Shown here: in pieces, positions 1-12,960 of the stretch
Numbering within the stretch: position 1 is the first letter of the stretch
Layout of the letters: each line of letters starts with the position of its first letter
Notes under the pieces: model-generated
What the model was told of the DNA's origin: nothing
The model's database searches: none
The model's input: only the letters and a program-made list of their open reading frames with translations
NCBI RefSeq assembly: GCF_016545825.1
Contig: NC_052614.1
Coordinates: 15,456,559 to 15,520,558 of the forward strand
Reading direction: 5' to 3'
DNA from: Eucalyptus grandis
Taxonomy: Eukaryota; Streptophyta; Magnoliopsida; Myrtales; Myrtaceae
Length of the DNA: 64,000 bases
Program-made: the position numbers and the translations under genes

Positions 1-840
1 GCAAATTGTATTCAGGTTTTATTTTTCAATTTAAATCCAACTCAAATTGTTTCTTTTGTTCAGATTCCGTAGTAGTCATAGCACTCAGGTTTCTCTTGAC
101 TTAGATATTCGATCTGAGTGACCAACTGAGTACATAAATTCGACGACCAACATCGTTAAAGACAATCATCACATTTCTTAGTGAATCCCTACCTAAATCA
201 TGAATAAATATCAATTACTATCACTTTGTACACCCTTCTTTCACAGGCATGTCTAGTCTCAATGACACTTGGAACTTAGGTGTGGCGGTCCAACATAAGT
301 ACAAATCAACATCACCAAATATATTAAGAGATCTGTTCATTGTGTAAACCTAACTTCACCAACAGAGGTCCCCTAATTACACTCACCACCGGTCTAGAAG
401 CCTTCCACCTTGTATAATGCCAGAAAAAATCAACATTAGAAAACCTGCCCACCAATCTGTCTGTCTGATTTACTTACTTCCTTGAAATGGAAAATCTGGG
501 CGTGTACAGAAAAGGAAACTGACGAGGAAAAGAAGAATAGTCGTTTATTCTGTCCTGAATTTATTTGCTTATTCTTTTCGTGGTCTCGTTGACCTTTTTC
601 CAACCACTGGATCGAACTATTTCCATTCAGAGCATCTGATGTTCATGCGGACCTCCTATTTTCGGATAGATCCGTATTTTAGAGTTATCAACTAGTATAA
701 AATAGTTTTATTTTTGGCCACTGTATTCATAGAATGGGACTAATGATATATTATTTACTATAGTTTTTTTAAACTAATGGAATTATTATCCTTTTTTGGC
801 CGTATGACATGTTATTTGTTCGAATAGTTGACCCTTTAGT

Positions 841-865
841 GAGAGAGGGAGAGAGAGAGAGAGAT
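841..865. repeat. Short GA-rich simple repeat
   Basis: A short interrupted (GA)n tract in AT-rich intergenic DNA. The surrounding 1-1,390 holds no supported gene. It belongs to the duplicated block and otherwise shows only AT-rich sequence. Confidence 0.7.
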
Positions 866-1389
866 TTATTTTTTATTATTTTGTTATTTATTGTTTTTGG
901 TCGAGTATGGATGGACGTGGCTTGAAGATGTAAGTTCTCTTTTCTTCAATTTTCTCATGGACGATCCAAGATCTAAGGTTTTGAAGATGAAGGATCTTAT
1001 ATTGTCGGCGTGGTCGGTGGATATAAATAAGTTCTCAAACTATAATATAGGATAATGCCAATTTTGAGCTGTACCTGTATGTTATCCGCTTCCATGGGAA
1101 TACTATTGTTTTTGGTTTTCCCGAAATTTCCAGAAAAAGTCCATGTACTTTAATGAAAAGATAAGTCAAATCATGTAATCATTTCGAATCACCGCATATT
1201 GTTCAACGACATATCGAAATAGCCAAAATGATGCAATGTTTTGAGAGCACATAAATATATATACTTTAAAAAAAAAAATTGGTCCACTAAAGCTGGCCAT
1301 TCCATTGTGCATTTCCTTTTCTACATTGTGTTTGGATATAGCCATTCACTATTTCATAGTTTATTGCGCAATGGGTGAATTTGGTTTAG

Positions 1390-2110
1390 TTTTCTCAATG
1401 AGTTTTGATGGAAATATTGGGGTGTTTGGCAAGTTCTTCCACTGGGTTGTTGGCCGAATGCTGGCTTTGGGAAAATTAAAAGCCCAATGCTAATCCCTAT
1501 TAGTATCGAGCTTGTTAATTTGGGCTTAGCCAAATGCTTAAGTTAATTTCTTTTTCTTTTTTTTCCAAAACTACCTTCATCAATTCTTCAAATTTTCGAT
1601 TTTGTCCCTCATTTTATATTTTTATTCAAAAAGGACCCCAACCCGTTGTCGGTCAAGGATGGGCTACAGTCGCCAGTGAGCTAGATCTAGCGCCGATGGC
1701 CGTCAATTGAGGTCGCACAACCTCAAGCAACCCTCCATAAGGGTCACTCGACCTAGGTGGCACGCGACCCAGGTGATTGCCGCCTAGGTCTCACGAGGGT
1801 TGTGCAACCCTTACCATAGGTCAACAGAGGTTGGGCAACCTCAACCGACAATCGCCGGCACTGATCGACTCGTCAATGACTATAGCCCTTCATTGAAACC
1901 AGCGAAGAGTTTGGGTCCTTTTTTAATAAAAAAAAAAATTTATTAAAAATATACCAAAAGCTTGTTGCAAAAGTTTTTGCCAAATACAACTTGAACTCAA
2001 AATCTATTTGTAAAGAGTCTTTACCAAATACAAATTGTATTTCCACAAATAGTTTTGGCTTTTAGCATTTGCATTACACTTAAAGCTCATTTGCAAAGTT
2101 AAATCAAATG
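1390..2110. mobile_element. Probable non-autonomous element with GC-rich core
   Basis: A pyrimidine-rich tract (about 1,545-1,570) leads into a GC-rich core (about 1,635-1,915, with repeated 'cctcaagcaaccctc'- and 'ggtcgcacaacc'-like words). A run of A follows, and the flanks are weakly inverted, with 'agcccaatgct' on the left and 'agcatttgcattacact' on the right. The layout matches the better-bounded elements at 5.15, 33.1 and 53.0 kb. It is absent from the equivalent place in the second duplicated block, which supports an insertion. I could not fix the ends or a target-site duplication. Confidence 0.4.
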
Positions 2111-2400
2111 CACTCATAATTTAGTGAACGATCTTGAAGGTAGACTAGATTATTATGATCATCCCACCTGAAAAACCACATGAATTATTCTCTTGAAAAA
2201 GAAGACTAGTGCTTATGGAAAAGAATGGAGCCTATCATTCGATTCACCTTTTTCTTCTAAGTTTCAAAGATCCTCCAAAACCTACCAAGAGTTTCACATT
2301 TGTTTAATAATTAGTCTGTCTTGACCGGTATCGAATCGTTTCATATATCATGAATTTCTCCTCTTTTAGATTCGAGACGATTGCTTTAGATTTTGCAAGG

Positions 2401-2401
<1 letters not shown>

Positions 2402-2450
<49 letters not shown>
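2402..2450. repeat. (CT)n microsatellite
   Basis: An uninterrupted dinucleotide CT repeat of about 24 units. It is not present at the corresponding place (about 23.8 kb) in the second duplicated block, where a C-rich tract is seen instead. Confidence 0.97.
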
Positions 2451-2452
<2 letters not shown>

Positions 2453-3864
2453 GAAAGAACATTTCATTTTTATATGTTGGCATACTTTACAAATCGTGGT
2501 CTTTCCGTGTGATGATCACTGAATACTTTGAAGTGTCTTTCCTAGAAGCTCTCCACTGTCATAATCTTTAAAATTATCGTACTAATGATTATCTTACATT
2601 AATTAAGTCACTTTTGGCTCATGACCGCTATATACTTATGTTTCTACAAATATCATTTACATAACTTAAATATACCAATTTGTATTTCCTTACAAACTCA
2701 TTTTAACATCTTGCTTAAGATTTGAGTGATTTGGTTTGAGGAGTTTTGAGTGTTTTGTACAGGTGCAGAAATTTAGAATTAGGGGATTAACATCTTTGGA
2801 AAAAAAAAATGGCATTTTCGTAAATAGCAACACAAGAATAATTGATGTGAAGTATGTAAAGTGATCTCTAAGGGGAAAAACTCACGTCTGTAGTTGGTCC
2901 TATCAAAGTGGAGATATATAAGTGGTCTTTGAGTGAAAGATAAAGTTTTTGGTTAAGTTACATTTAGTAAAAGTTTTGACACAGCTTACAAAATGGAAAT
3001 ATAAAACTAATCTCCAGTGAATCATTTAAGATGCTATTTTGTTATTTAACTGAGCCTAAAAAAATTGATCGAACACATTGTGCTATAATGAATCTAATTT
3101 GAACTAAGATGAAGTATTCAAGGCCATGCAGAGTAAAAACATAAAATCACAAATGAAAATTGAAAAATAAAGTAAGGGAAATTTTTGATGAAGTAGATAA
3201 ACGGGTTATGGGGAAAATGAGGACACAAATATATTTGACATTAATTTTTCAAGAAATATCACCATGAACTATTGAGCTTGGCTTGCATTAGTGACTCTTC
3301 TTTTATGTATTTTAGAATATAGTGGCACTCTCTTCTGGCGCATTAGATCTTGCCCTCTTTAAACTATGGCACGTCAATTTACTACTTTATTTATTTGTTT
3401 ATGTCTATGGCTTACAAGTTCCAGGCATCACGTTGATCGCCTTTTTGGCGGTACGATTTAGACCACAGAATGTGAATGTAACAAATTTACGCGACTAAGG
3501 GATAAAGCTAAAGAGAAAACAGGAAAATCTTGGAGCAGAAAGCAATACCCTAACTCATCATTTTGTTCCTTTGCCCAAGCTAGAATCTTCCCTTTCTCTA
3601 AACTTCGAGGAACCGCTCATATTGGGGAGGCGTCTAATTACCAAACTTTGCAGTAAAAATATAAATATAAGTGACCTATATATGAAATTGCATGCGCTTG
3701 ATTTTAATGTCTAACGAGAATTTAGTCACGAAGTTTTTGCAGTGTGCATCATTAGTGAAAGAGTCATGCGTGCGACGCAGGTCATTATCATGCATGTGTA
3801 ATGATAACAAAGGAATTTAAGACATCAACTTTGATAGATTCTTGAAATAAAAATGTAATATTTT

Positions 3865-4170
3865 TTTTTGAGTTAATATCATGAAAAATCTCAAACCGAT
3901 ACATCTGTGATAAATTTATTCAAAAATAATTTTTGGATCACCAAAAGTCCCAAGCCAATACATTTGTGATATATTGGCCTTCCGTTAGCTTCTATCAAAT
4001 TACACCATGAAATTGATGAACCCAATGACATGTGATAATAACTTAATTGACATGGCAAGTCCACATGAAAAATCATATAATTTTAGGGTATTTTTTCAGC
4101 AATTTGAGATTTCTCGTGACTCAACAATTAACGTAGGATAAATTTATCGTTGATGTACAACTTTTATATT
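3865..4170. repeat. Dispersed 'caaatgtatcaa' repeat, member 1
   Basis: The repeat carries the recurring words 'gataaatttat', 'cacaaatgtat' and 'aaaaatctcaaac', separated by about 60-80 bases. The same vocabulary recurs at about 24,640-25,100, 49,550-49,735 and 54,895-55,100. Members are degenerate and partly inverted, as expected of an old MITE-like family. No coding capacity. Confidence 0.55.
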
Positions 4171-5107
4171 ACTATAGAGACGGCAAATGCTAATAAACTC
4201 GTAAAAGGTTTCCTCCATACGGAATGAACTTAAATTTAATCTTAATCGTTTATTATAGTTCCGGTCATAAAGTTATCATTTCTTGTTCTTTCATTCCCAC
4301 CTCTCTCGACATTAACGAGAACGCAATCATAGAGCTTTTCATTCCGACATTTCATACTCATTGTTCTTCGTCCCAAACGACCAAAAGGTCATCTAAAAGG
4401 GGTGTAAATTCCTAGCAAGAGTTAATATCATTAGCTTTTAAATGAGTGGTTAAGAAAAGTAGGATTAAAGAGATGCGTGGTTGATAAGATAGATGAAAAA
4501 AGGACGAGATTTCTACCAGCGACCAGTGATTTCCTAAAAAGAAAGGGAAGTGTACGTTCAGAAACAAAGGGACATTTAATAAAGCAAATGGCCACCTCCT
4601 GTCCCCCATTTTGTCTAAATCAAGCATCTTTTTTAATAATGCAAGATGGAACAAACAATTATTGTAAATTACCAGTGATACACGGAATTGCCACCTTAAT
4701 AGTTTCGTAGTAATCAAAAATTGATCATGAATAATTTATCCTCGAATGACTTCGTTTTTCCTTCACCGCCATTGCCATTTGTGGGGAACCACGTGTATGG
4801 GCAATCATACACGATGATCAATCATTAGGATCTTGAAATTTCTCAAATTCTTAAAATGGGTAGGTACATGATTTGATTTGGGAAGTTTATTCTGGATACA
4901 AAAGAAAATCTGTAAAGCTTTGAGGACCATCTAAAGTTTTCTTAATTTCATCTTTAAGGTTGACCGGGCCGTAACTTTCGTGCGCTGAACATTTTATGCA
5001 ATAGCTGATATGCCAATAGATGATTTTGGTCAAGCCAAATAGAGTTAAGGAATTTCTCTCTAGCTAGATGTGGTTATGTAATTTTGTGTTTCCAATTTAA
5101 AATTAAA

Positions 5108-6640
5108 TGAGCAAAAAACCCAAGTGCTGAAACTTAGTATAGGTGGATACTTAAGGCCTATTTGATAACAATTTTGTTCTCGGGAATAATTTCTACTCAA
5201 AAATGATTTTTTTTTAAAAATTTTGTTCCCTAAATGAGTTTCTGAGTATTTGAAGGCATTTAATAACTATCCAAAATTTCTATTTATGAAATAGAAATAC
5301 ATTTGGTAGAACCCTCAAATTTTTTTGTGATTTAGAATTTTTTTATTTTTTAATAATTTAAGTACATTTTTCTCTCTTTTCTTTTTCTTTTATTTTTTTC
5401 CTTTTCTTCTTCTCCTTCTTCCTTTGGCTAGTCACCGACCTTAGCCAAGCTAGCAACCTCGTTGAAGCTGACTCACCGAGTTACCATGAGGTTGGCCTCG
5501 CCTAGCCAAGGCAAGAGCCAACCTCATCTAGCCGTCAACCAAGCCTTACCTCACCAAGGGCTAATGACTCTTCAACAAGGCCACCAGCCCTCATTCAGCT
5601 TATCGCTAACCCTTGTGTGGCTAATCGCCAGCCCTCATCTAGCCAATTGTCGGCCATCGCAGGGTCGGCAATTGGCCAAAGGAAGAAGGAGAAGAAGAAA
5701 AGTAAAGAAAATAGGCTTGATTATGGAATTGTCTTTGAAAAAAAAAAAAAAGCCTTTTTCTTTAATTTCTTGATTTTGTTCTAAATCTATTCCCAAGAAT
5801 AAATTTATTCCCAAAAATAAAAAAGTTACCAGAGGAAGTTCCGTTATTTTTTTATTTTGAAGAACAAAATAATAGAATCATATATTGTTTGGCCAGTTAC
5901 CAAATAAGGTCTTAAATGCCAAAACTTCTAAAACATACACTTAAGTGCCATTTTTTTAATTGGACATTTAAGTGAGTCTTGTCAAAAATTCGACAAGACA
6001 TTATTTTAATAATAAAACTAGTCTACGTAGCTCACCAGAATGTCCACTCAGTAATGCTTGTCCCAAAATGATGTTGTTTTGCCCCCAAATTTGATTTTTA
6101 ATATAAATATTAATGAAATTTAAAAAATAGGGGCAGCAAATCGATGGCCTAGCGACCCTGGCCAACCCTCACCCCACCTTCGTTGGCCCTTTCTAGTGAT
6201 GGTGGGGGAGGCAGCAACAAGGGCTGTATAGGCCCATACTGATTTGTTGCCCTATTCTTTTTTAATTTTAATTTAATTAATATTTATATTTAAAAACCAA
6301 ACTTAAACCAAAACGATGTTGTTGCCATGTTAGCACCATGTGGATAATTTTTTTGAAAGAAATGCCACATCATTTAATTTAATTTAATTTAATATTTCAT
6401 TTAAAAAATTAAATTTGAAGGCAAAACAACGTCATTTTAGGCTTATCTAGCCACGTTATAAAAAATGTCGTCGAAAATGCCACGTTAGTAGTTTGGTTGG
6501 ATATTCTCATTATTAGCACTTAAGTGTCCATTTTTTCTCCGATTTTTACACTTAAGTATACATTTTGGAAATTTTGGCACTTAAGAGTCCACCTATGCCA
6601 AGTTTTGGCACTCGGGTGTTCAGCACTCAATTTAAACAAT
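5108..6640. mobile_element. TIR transposon, non-autonomous, with a nested insertion
   Basis: The left end ('acccaagtgctgaaactta', then 'ataggtgga') and the right end ('tccacctatgccaagttttggcactcgggtg') are inverted copies. The similarity continues inward past the nested element, as 'aaaacatacacttaag' on the left and the inverse of 'acttaagtatacatttt' on the right. The TIRs are therefore roughly 100 bases once the insertion is removed. The centre has a GC-rich patch (about 6,130-6,235) and no transposase frame. A candidate 9-base target duplication 'aatttaaa(a/c)' flanks it. The long TIRs and target length point to a Mutator-like origin, which is inference. Confidence 0.6.
5154..5911. mobile_element. 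PIF/Harbinger-like non-autonomous element, nested
   Basis: TIRs begin 'ggcctatttgataac' on the left and end 'gttaccaaataaggtc' on the right. TTA(A) flanks both ends, the target preference of PIF/Harbinger elements. It interrupts the left TIR of the 5.1-6.6 kb element. Inside, a perfect inverted pyrimidine/purine pair ('cttctccttcttcctttggc' at about 5,408-5,428 and its complement at about 5,675-5,695) encloses a GC-rich core. The 103-codon frame at 5,462-5,773 is low-complexity core sequence and I do not treat it as a gene. Confidence 0.7.
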
Positions 6641-7317
6641 TTTATCTTACACACAAATTGATGGAAAATGATCTCTTAATCCTCTTATATGATATTAGAA
6701 GTCAAAACACATAAAAAACGACATTATACAATTTTTCATTTCAACACTTACCATAAAGGGGGGACTCACGCTATGTTAGGTGAAGTGTAAGGTGTGGATG
6801 TGAAAGAAAAAGCCCCCACATCGATAGTTTTGAGTCAAGAGGATTTAGAGTATTTACCATATCCAATGGGCTTAACTTAACGACTTAAACTTTTGATTGA
6901 AAATGAATGTAACTAGCAACTAGTTAGTCGGTGGTTTATTGGTCTTCCACACAAGTCGCAATTCTCACCAATTTGTATCAAACTCAAAGTAAAAAAGTAT
7001 GTATAGTACATGAGGGCATGCACACAAATATCCATAACATGGAAGAGGATCCTTTTTCCTTCAGTTTAAGGCAAGAAAAATTGAGACCATAAAATATGGA
7101 GGATTTCATCAGACCTCATTGACCATGTTCATTTTAGTACATATATTAAGTTTGGTTCATTGAACAATTTATCATCCATAGTGGAGGGCCTTGTCTAGTA
7201 CTAAGTATGTGATATTAGAACTGTTGTAACACCTCATATGATATTTTGAATTTGACAAAACCATGTCTATATCAACATTCAATAAATGCAAATGTTGTTT
7301 TTGTTGGGGCTAACAAT

Positions 7318-9215
7318 ACAACCTAGAGGGGGTGAATAGGTTATTTTCAAACTTTGATGATCTTTTGCAGAAATCAGCTAATCAAAGATCACCTTAACCT
7401 AATATTTACATATGTACTAACTAGCTGTATGCCAATGTACATAAAAGGATGAAAAACAGTGGGACACAGAGAGTTATAGTGGTTCGGCTTTATTCATAAA
7501 CCTACATTCACTTCAAAACGGGCTGGATTCCAATAGCAATCTACTTGAAAAGTTACAAACAGCTAGCACTGATCTTTTACACATTAGATCACACTATCTA
7601 GACTTAACTACTCCTCCTACACTTGTATACTTAATCCTTAGCACAATTGCCAACTAGCACAATTATCAAAACAATAGGATAGAGAGCTTATAGCTAAGAA
7701 AAACAGCACGTAAGCTACTTGATCTTTTTTAAGTATTGCTCATGGTCTTCTCTTTTATACTCTTCCTCAATTTATCCATTGAGAATGAATAAGAGAAGTA
7801 GATTACCGTTAGAGAGTTTCCGTTGAGTTGTTGTCGATGGAAGATACTACCCATATAGTTTATTTCCTTGAACTTATGCAAGCTAACAAAAAATAACAAC
7901 TGCTAGTACCTTCTCGCTGCAATCTCTAACTAACCTGTTAAACAATCTAGTTACTTTGCTACATGCTTTATTCTAATTTTGCTACTATAAGAATCTAGAT
8001 CTTTCAATGACTACTTAGCTAATCCAATGAACATCTTGTGATGTACTTGGTTGTTACATCAACATCAACCTAATCTTTACTGTTTTGACATAAACATCAT
8101 CTAGCTAATATTTAGGTTGACTGGTGCTATTTGTCATAACAGGATATTTGCGAACATCTTTCTAATAGATCACACCATGGACATTGCGCGGTCCTTTGGT
8201 CCAAACATCTACATACAATATAATAAGTAATATGCTAAGGATAGTTTGGGCACCATCAAAATCACTTGAAGATATTTTCTCCAATAAGGAGGGTTTTATC
8301 ACCACTAATAGAACCCAAAGTATAAAGCGAAAGACTAACAATCGCTAATGAATGAGAAGTTCATGAGGACATGAGGTTTCCGTGACAAGGTGAATGGCTC
8401 ATATAGTCTTGGTCATACTCAAGAAGATAAAGTGGAAGGTAGTGCTTAAATCAACTACCAATGAGAAGCATTAATAGACTCACATGTTTGCTGATATAAG
8501 TGATCATTTATGTCATCCGTGAAGAACATTCATGTTATAGGTAGGTTGGAGGCTTGAAACTTCAGAAAATGATACACGAAGGAAAATCCAATCAATTATC
8601 AATCAAATTGTTGGAAATGATTAATTTCAAATATAACTGACTTTATTCGTGGAAACCACACCATTGTGAGGAAGATTTGACTGTATGGGCAACCAGATCT
8701 TCTGATGATTATGTCATTTATCTTCAATAGCAAAATTAATCCCCTTGAAGATCATCCGAACGACTAGCTTGGGCACTGAAGTCTATATAAGAAGATCAAT
8801 GTATGTTGAAGAAAACATGAAATGCAAAAACAACTACAAATTGTGAGAGCTTTATTTTTTAATATACTTATACTCTTGTTATTGAGCAAGAAGTTCATTT
8901 ACTATGACTGATTCACTAACTGTGATCTCTTTAAAGAAATGTACAAGTATCATAGTAGTGCTTAAGATTATGAGAGAGGATATAAGCTTGGTCTAAGTCG
9001 AAACAATATAAGATTGGCATGCAACTCTTCTCTCTTTTCCTATACATTTCCAAATTTATTTGATGGAAACATACTACACTTGATATCATCAATTTACTCT
9101 TGCAAATATTACATTGATTCTGCATATGTCAAACTTTATTTTAATCATTCCACAAGATCTATCAAGTTTCGGTTATCAACAATCACCCCCTCTAAATTTG
9201 TCCTAGGTTTAGAAA
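7318..9215. mobile_element. Unclassified repeat bounded by inverted 'agagggggtga'
   Basis: The left edge reads 'cctagagggggtgaatagg', a word I know from many plant repeats. The right edge (about 9,180-9,210) reads 'atcaccccctctaaatttgt', then 'cctagg', its inverse. The roughly 1.9 kb between has no recognisable reading frame. It could be a degenerate transposon or a retroelement derivative. The family is not assigned. Confidence 0.4.
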
Positions 9216-9438
9216 TTCTAGATTTGGCATGAGTCTACATAGGATGAGTTAGAAGAGAAGAAACATAAGTGGAGGAGCTGGATAGAGATGTAAAGTGGAT
9301 TTGAGGGTTTGTTATGGGATGACTTTGGGTGAAGAGGAATGAGGTGGGGACATGGTGAGTGAGTTCAAAGGGAGGGGAGGTGGAGGCAAAAAAGAATTGG
9401 AAGTAGGTTGGGTAAGATGAGAGGAGGAGAAAGGCAAA

Positions 9439-9958
9439 TTAGGAGGTTGGGCTAGAAAAGAAGAAAGGGGTGGATGAGGACCTTGAGGGCCTAAGGAAGT
9501 AGAAGGAAGAATAAATTGATTGAAGTAAAAAAAAAATTAAAAAAAAAAAAAATGAAGGAGGCAACATGGAACAGTGGGTTGTGGAATTAAGATTTGAAGG
9601 TTTTGATGAAAGAGGAAAATTATCATTATCAAACCGAACATTACAACCGATAAAAACATGACCACTCAACCGATCAAAGCTATGATAGTCTTTATGATTT
9701 GACACGTACCCTAGAAATACACGACATCGAATAAGATGCTAGCTTATGAAAGACACAAGACAGAAGAAAATGATAACAAACGCACCCAAAAACCTGAAAG
9801 AATGAGTAATCAAATTTGAACCCAAATAAATAGTGGAAAGGAGAAATATTATATATGATTGGAGTGAAAAGTTGATTAATAATGTAAACAGTAGTAAGAA
9901 GAGCATTAACCCAATATGAAGGAGGCATTTGAACATGGATTAATAAGGATCGAGACAT
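9439..9958 (-). pseudogene. Ty1/copia integrase C-terminal region, degenerate
   Basis: Minus-strand translation gives the copia integrase tail: 'MPPSYWVNALLTTVYIINQL', 'SPFHYLFG' and 'FQVFGCVCYHFL'. A frameshift follows, then the post-integrase 'GHVFIGCNVRFDNDNFPL', equivalent to the family's 'RHVVFDE..FP' box. The frames are broken at least twice. The remnant ends here: no reverse transcriptase or RNase H was found at lower coordinates, so the 3' half of pol is missing. Confidence 0.85.
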
Positions 9959-10490
9959 TTCGACTAAGTGTTTAATTTTGTGTTCTAATAGACCATTTTG
10001 ACATGAGGTGTATGTACAAGAAAAATGTTAAATAATACAATTTTCACGTAAGTATGCTTGGAATGCATTATTGGTATGTTCTCCTCTCCATCAATTTATA
10101 AAAATTAAATTTTGGCATTGCATAGATTTTCAATAAAACAACAAAAGTGATGAAAATATGTAGGCACTTTAGATATATTTTTCATGGCAAAAACCCAAGC
10201 AAACCAAGAATAGTCTTTAATGAATAACACAAACCATTTGAAACCATAATTAGATAAAATTGGGCTTGTCCATACATTAGAATAAATTACAATTAAAGGA
10301 AAAGATGCATGATGACTAATAGACTCAAAAGGAAATCAATAAGATTTGCCTACAAGACAAGATTCACATGATATTGATTTAGAACTAGAATCACAAACAC
10401 AATTCAAAACTTATTTATTTGGATGGCCAAGACGAGCATGCTATCGAGTGAGTGAAGTAGAGGAAGCCATGATAGGGTACAAGTGAGATG
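9959..10490 (-). pseudogene. Ty1/copia integrase core remnant
   Basis: Conceptual translation across stops shows the GAG-pre/integrase order: 'LGHPNK', a C..C zinc-like segment ending in 'CLVGKS', 'NVWTSPILSNYGFKWFVLFI', 'DYSWFAWVFAMK', and the 'TPHVK' box that replaces the TPQQNG motif. Several in-frame stops and frameshifts make it non-functional. It lies between the protease and the integrase tail, as expected for a copia polyprotein on the minus strand. Confidence 0.8.
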
Positions 10491-10495
10491 ACACG

Positions 10496-11018
10496 CTAGT
10501 TGGGATTTGGATAAAGACTACAAATAGAATTAGCTTGAAGGAAACTTTTCTCAGTTTGTTTGTCCTTCAAAGAAAAGAATTGACCATTAAAATCAACGGC
10601 ACAATAATTTTTACGGCAAAATTGAGCAATTGAGAGGAGATTGCGAGTAAGATTAGGAACATGATAGATAGGAGATAATAAATAAAGATCAAGAACCAAT
10701 ATGTAAAAAGGCTTTTTCGACTTGCTTAACAGACAATAACTGACCATCACCAACTGAGACTTTTGTCAGATCATAAAAAGGTCTAGGATTAAGGATGTTA
10801 TCAATATCACTAGTCATGAGTGCTAACGCTCCACTGTCAAGAAACCAAGTTGAATCCAAGGTCTTGCTAACTGATAAACCTAAAGAGAAGTTTGACAGAG
10901 TAGTAGTGGCAAAATCATGGTTGAATCGTTGGCAACATTGTCGCATGGTGTACCCAACTCCGATACAGATTTGACAAGTAAGATGAAGCCTAGATCCGAG
11001 AATACCTCCCTGTGTCAA
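10496..11018 (-). pseudogene. Ty1/copia zinc knuckle, protease and GAG-pre remnant
   Basis: The two overlapping minus frames give 'CQICIGVGYTMRQC', a damaged CCHC knuckle, then 'WFLDSGALALMTSD', the protease active-site box (family D-S-G-A). 'YHVPNLTRNLLSIAQFCRKN' follows, the region before the integrase. The frame is shifted near 10,720-10,750. Confidence 0.88.
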
Positions 11019-11227
11019 TGAAGGAACATAAGATTTTGAAACACCACGAGACCGACTAGAGGAGGAAGAGGAGGCATATGGGGCTGATAATGATTGTGAA
11101 TTAACCGATCATAGGAAGATTGCCAACTCGTTTCATTACACAAGAATCGTCCACCTTATACCCGACTAGATTTGTTGTCCACTTTGAGATCCTCAAAACG
11201 GTGGACTGGGTGAAGTGGCATGACCAA

Positions 11228-12060
11228 TCAAAGCATGATGAATATTATATGAAGATGATGCATTCGAATTTCAAAGAAAACGTTCTTCTTGGACGAGGAG
11301 GCATGATTACAGAATATCAAAGGAGAGAATGTCGAGCCATTTGTGACCAAGGTGGGGTCATATTCAAACGAGAGCCCATTGAGGACCAGGTCCTTATTAG
11401 AGACGGAGTAATTGATTGCGGTGATAAAGTCCGCAATTGACTTCATATGCTGGAGATAATTAGACATTGACTGATCGGATTTCTTCACAACAATCTGAAA
11501 TTAGACCAATTTCCTTAGCCGCACAATGTTCAGTAAAACATTGTGCTAGAGTCAACCAAATCTCTCGAGATGTCCGACGATCATGAACTTCACAGAAAAT
11601 CTCGATTATGAGGGTCAAATTGATCAAACTACAAATGCATTGATCTGTCTTTGCCCAAGTAGAATAGGAGGTATTAACCACCATAGTGCCATTCTAATCA
11701 TTAATAAGTTTCAACGGACATGGAAAAGAATTATCTACATAGCCCAGCAAATCGTTGTAGATTAAAATAGATTCAAACTGAGATTTCCATAAAAGATAAA
11801 TGTTTGCATCGAGTTTAATGGAGAAAAGACTTGTGATATTTTGAAGAACAAAAAACAGCAAAGATGCTTTCATAGCCATAATTGAAGCAAAGTGGCGGTG
11901 AAGATCAAAGCAGTCGACAAGAGGGAAGAAGAGGTGAAATTGGGCGCAATATTATAAAGAGACGATGGGAAATTAGAATTAATAGAAAAAGAAGATGATG
12001 AGTAAAGAAATTGTAGAGATGAAGAAAAATTTAGAGATGTACTGGACATTATTAAGGTAG
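11228..12060 (-). pseudogene. Ty1/copia gag remnant
   Basis: The fragments read, in order, 'IKLDANIYLLWKSQFESILI' with 'DLLGYVD' (11.7-11.9 kb), 'EIWLTLAQCF' (about 11.57 kb) and 'SMSNYLQHMKSIADFI' with 'NGLSFEYDP' (11.23-11.49 kb). These are the typical copia capsid (UBN2-type) boxes. A candidate start lies near 12,050 on the minus strand, upstream of the Ser-rich leader. The boxes fall in different frames, so gag is broken. Confidence 0.85.
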
Positions 12061-12214
12061 TAATTGGAGCAGAAGAAGTATTGATTTGGGGTAGAGATGT
12101 TAAAAAATTTGATGTGTTTTCTTGCTTTGATATAATGTTGATGTTTAGAGTTAGAGAGAAAATAACAACAAAGTATTTATGGTGGCTTAACCCCAATTAG
12201 GGTTTAATGACATG

Positions 12215-12222
12215 TATTTATA
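12215..12222 (-). promoter_or_regulatory. TATA box of the copia remnant's 5' LTR/leader
   Basis: The minus strand reads TATAAATA about 160 bases upstream of the gag start, followed by a leader. This is the place expected for the LTR promoter. I could not identify paired LTRs, so the LTR limits are unknown. Confidence 0.4.
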
Positions 12223-12399
12223 GAAGTGGTTAATTACAAAAAGGGTACCGATAAAAACATAATACAAAAATATCCTATAATACATATAAAATACACATAA
12301 TAGGTTGCACATTTACCCATAAGAGGAACCACTTCATATATAGCTAGGAAGAAAAATATGTTCATGAACATTTAAGTCTACTCAACAAAAGCTTAATAA

Positions 12400-12960
12400 T
12401 CCAAAAACGACTTCTAAATGAATTAATGAACGAAAAGATATGGAGCCGCTTCGACAAACGGCTTATTAAGCAAAGACAAAGCTACTACATGTCATTTTAG
12501 AATCACACATCATTCATGACCACTAAAGTTAAATGCAAATCCACGAGCTAGATGAAATTGGAATCAAATGAAGATGTTGAAATTTCTCTTTCAAAACTAG
12601 GGAAACAAACAGCCAACTGAAAGGGAAAAACTCTAGAGGTAGGTAGCTTTGAAAATGAACATGTATCCGTGAGTACTTTTGCCTCCCCCTCGAGGGTCCA
12701 CATTGTCCTAATTCTCTGGCATGTGAGACTTTGATTGGCGAGAGAAAAGGTCTTGGACCATTGGATCAACACAATTTTCGTCATTGTGAACGACATAATC
12801 ATGAATTTTCTTTGAATGATATAATGAGAAAAGGCAATTTGAAAATGACAAGCTCTTGCTTGTAAGCACAAGGGTCCCAAAATGGCATAAGAATAATTGA
12901 GATTCCATTCATCTGCATGCCCATTAGGATATATGTGTATATGAAGAAAATTATCCAAAA
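12400..12960. repeat. Conserved island of the duplicated block
   Basis: Matches about 26,580-27,530 with small gaps. Shared words include 'aagctactacatgtcatttt', 'gtccacattgtcctaatt' with 'tggcatgtgag', and 'aggtcttggaccattggatc'. Several short frames occur on both strands, but none is conserved between the copies and I do not call a gene. Confidence 0.65.
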
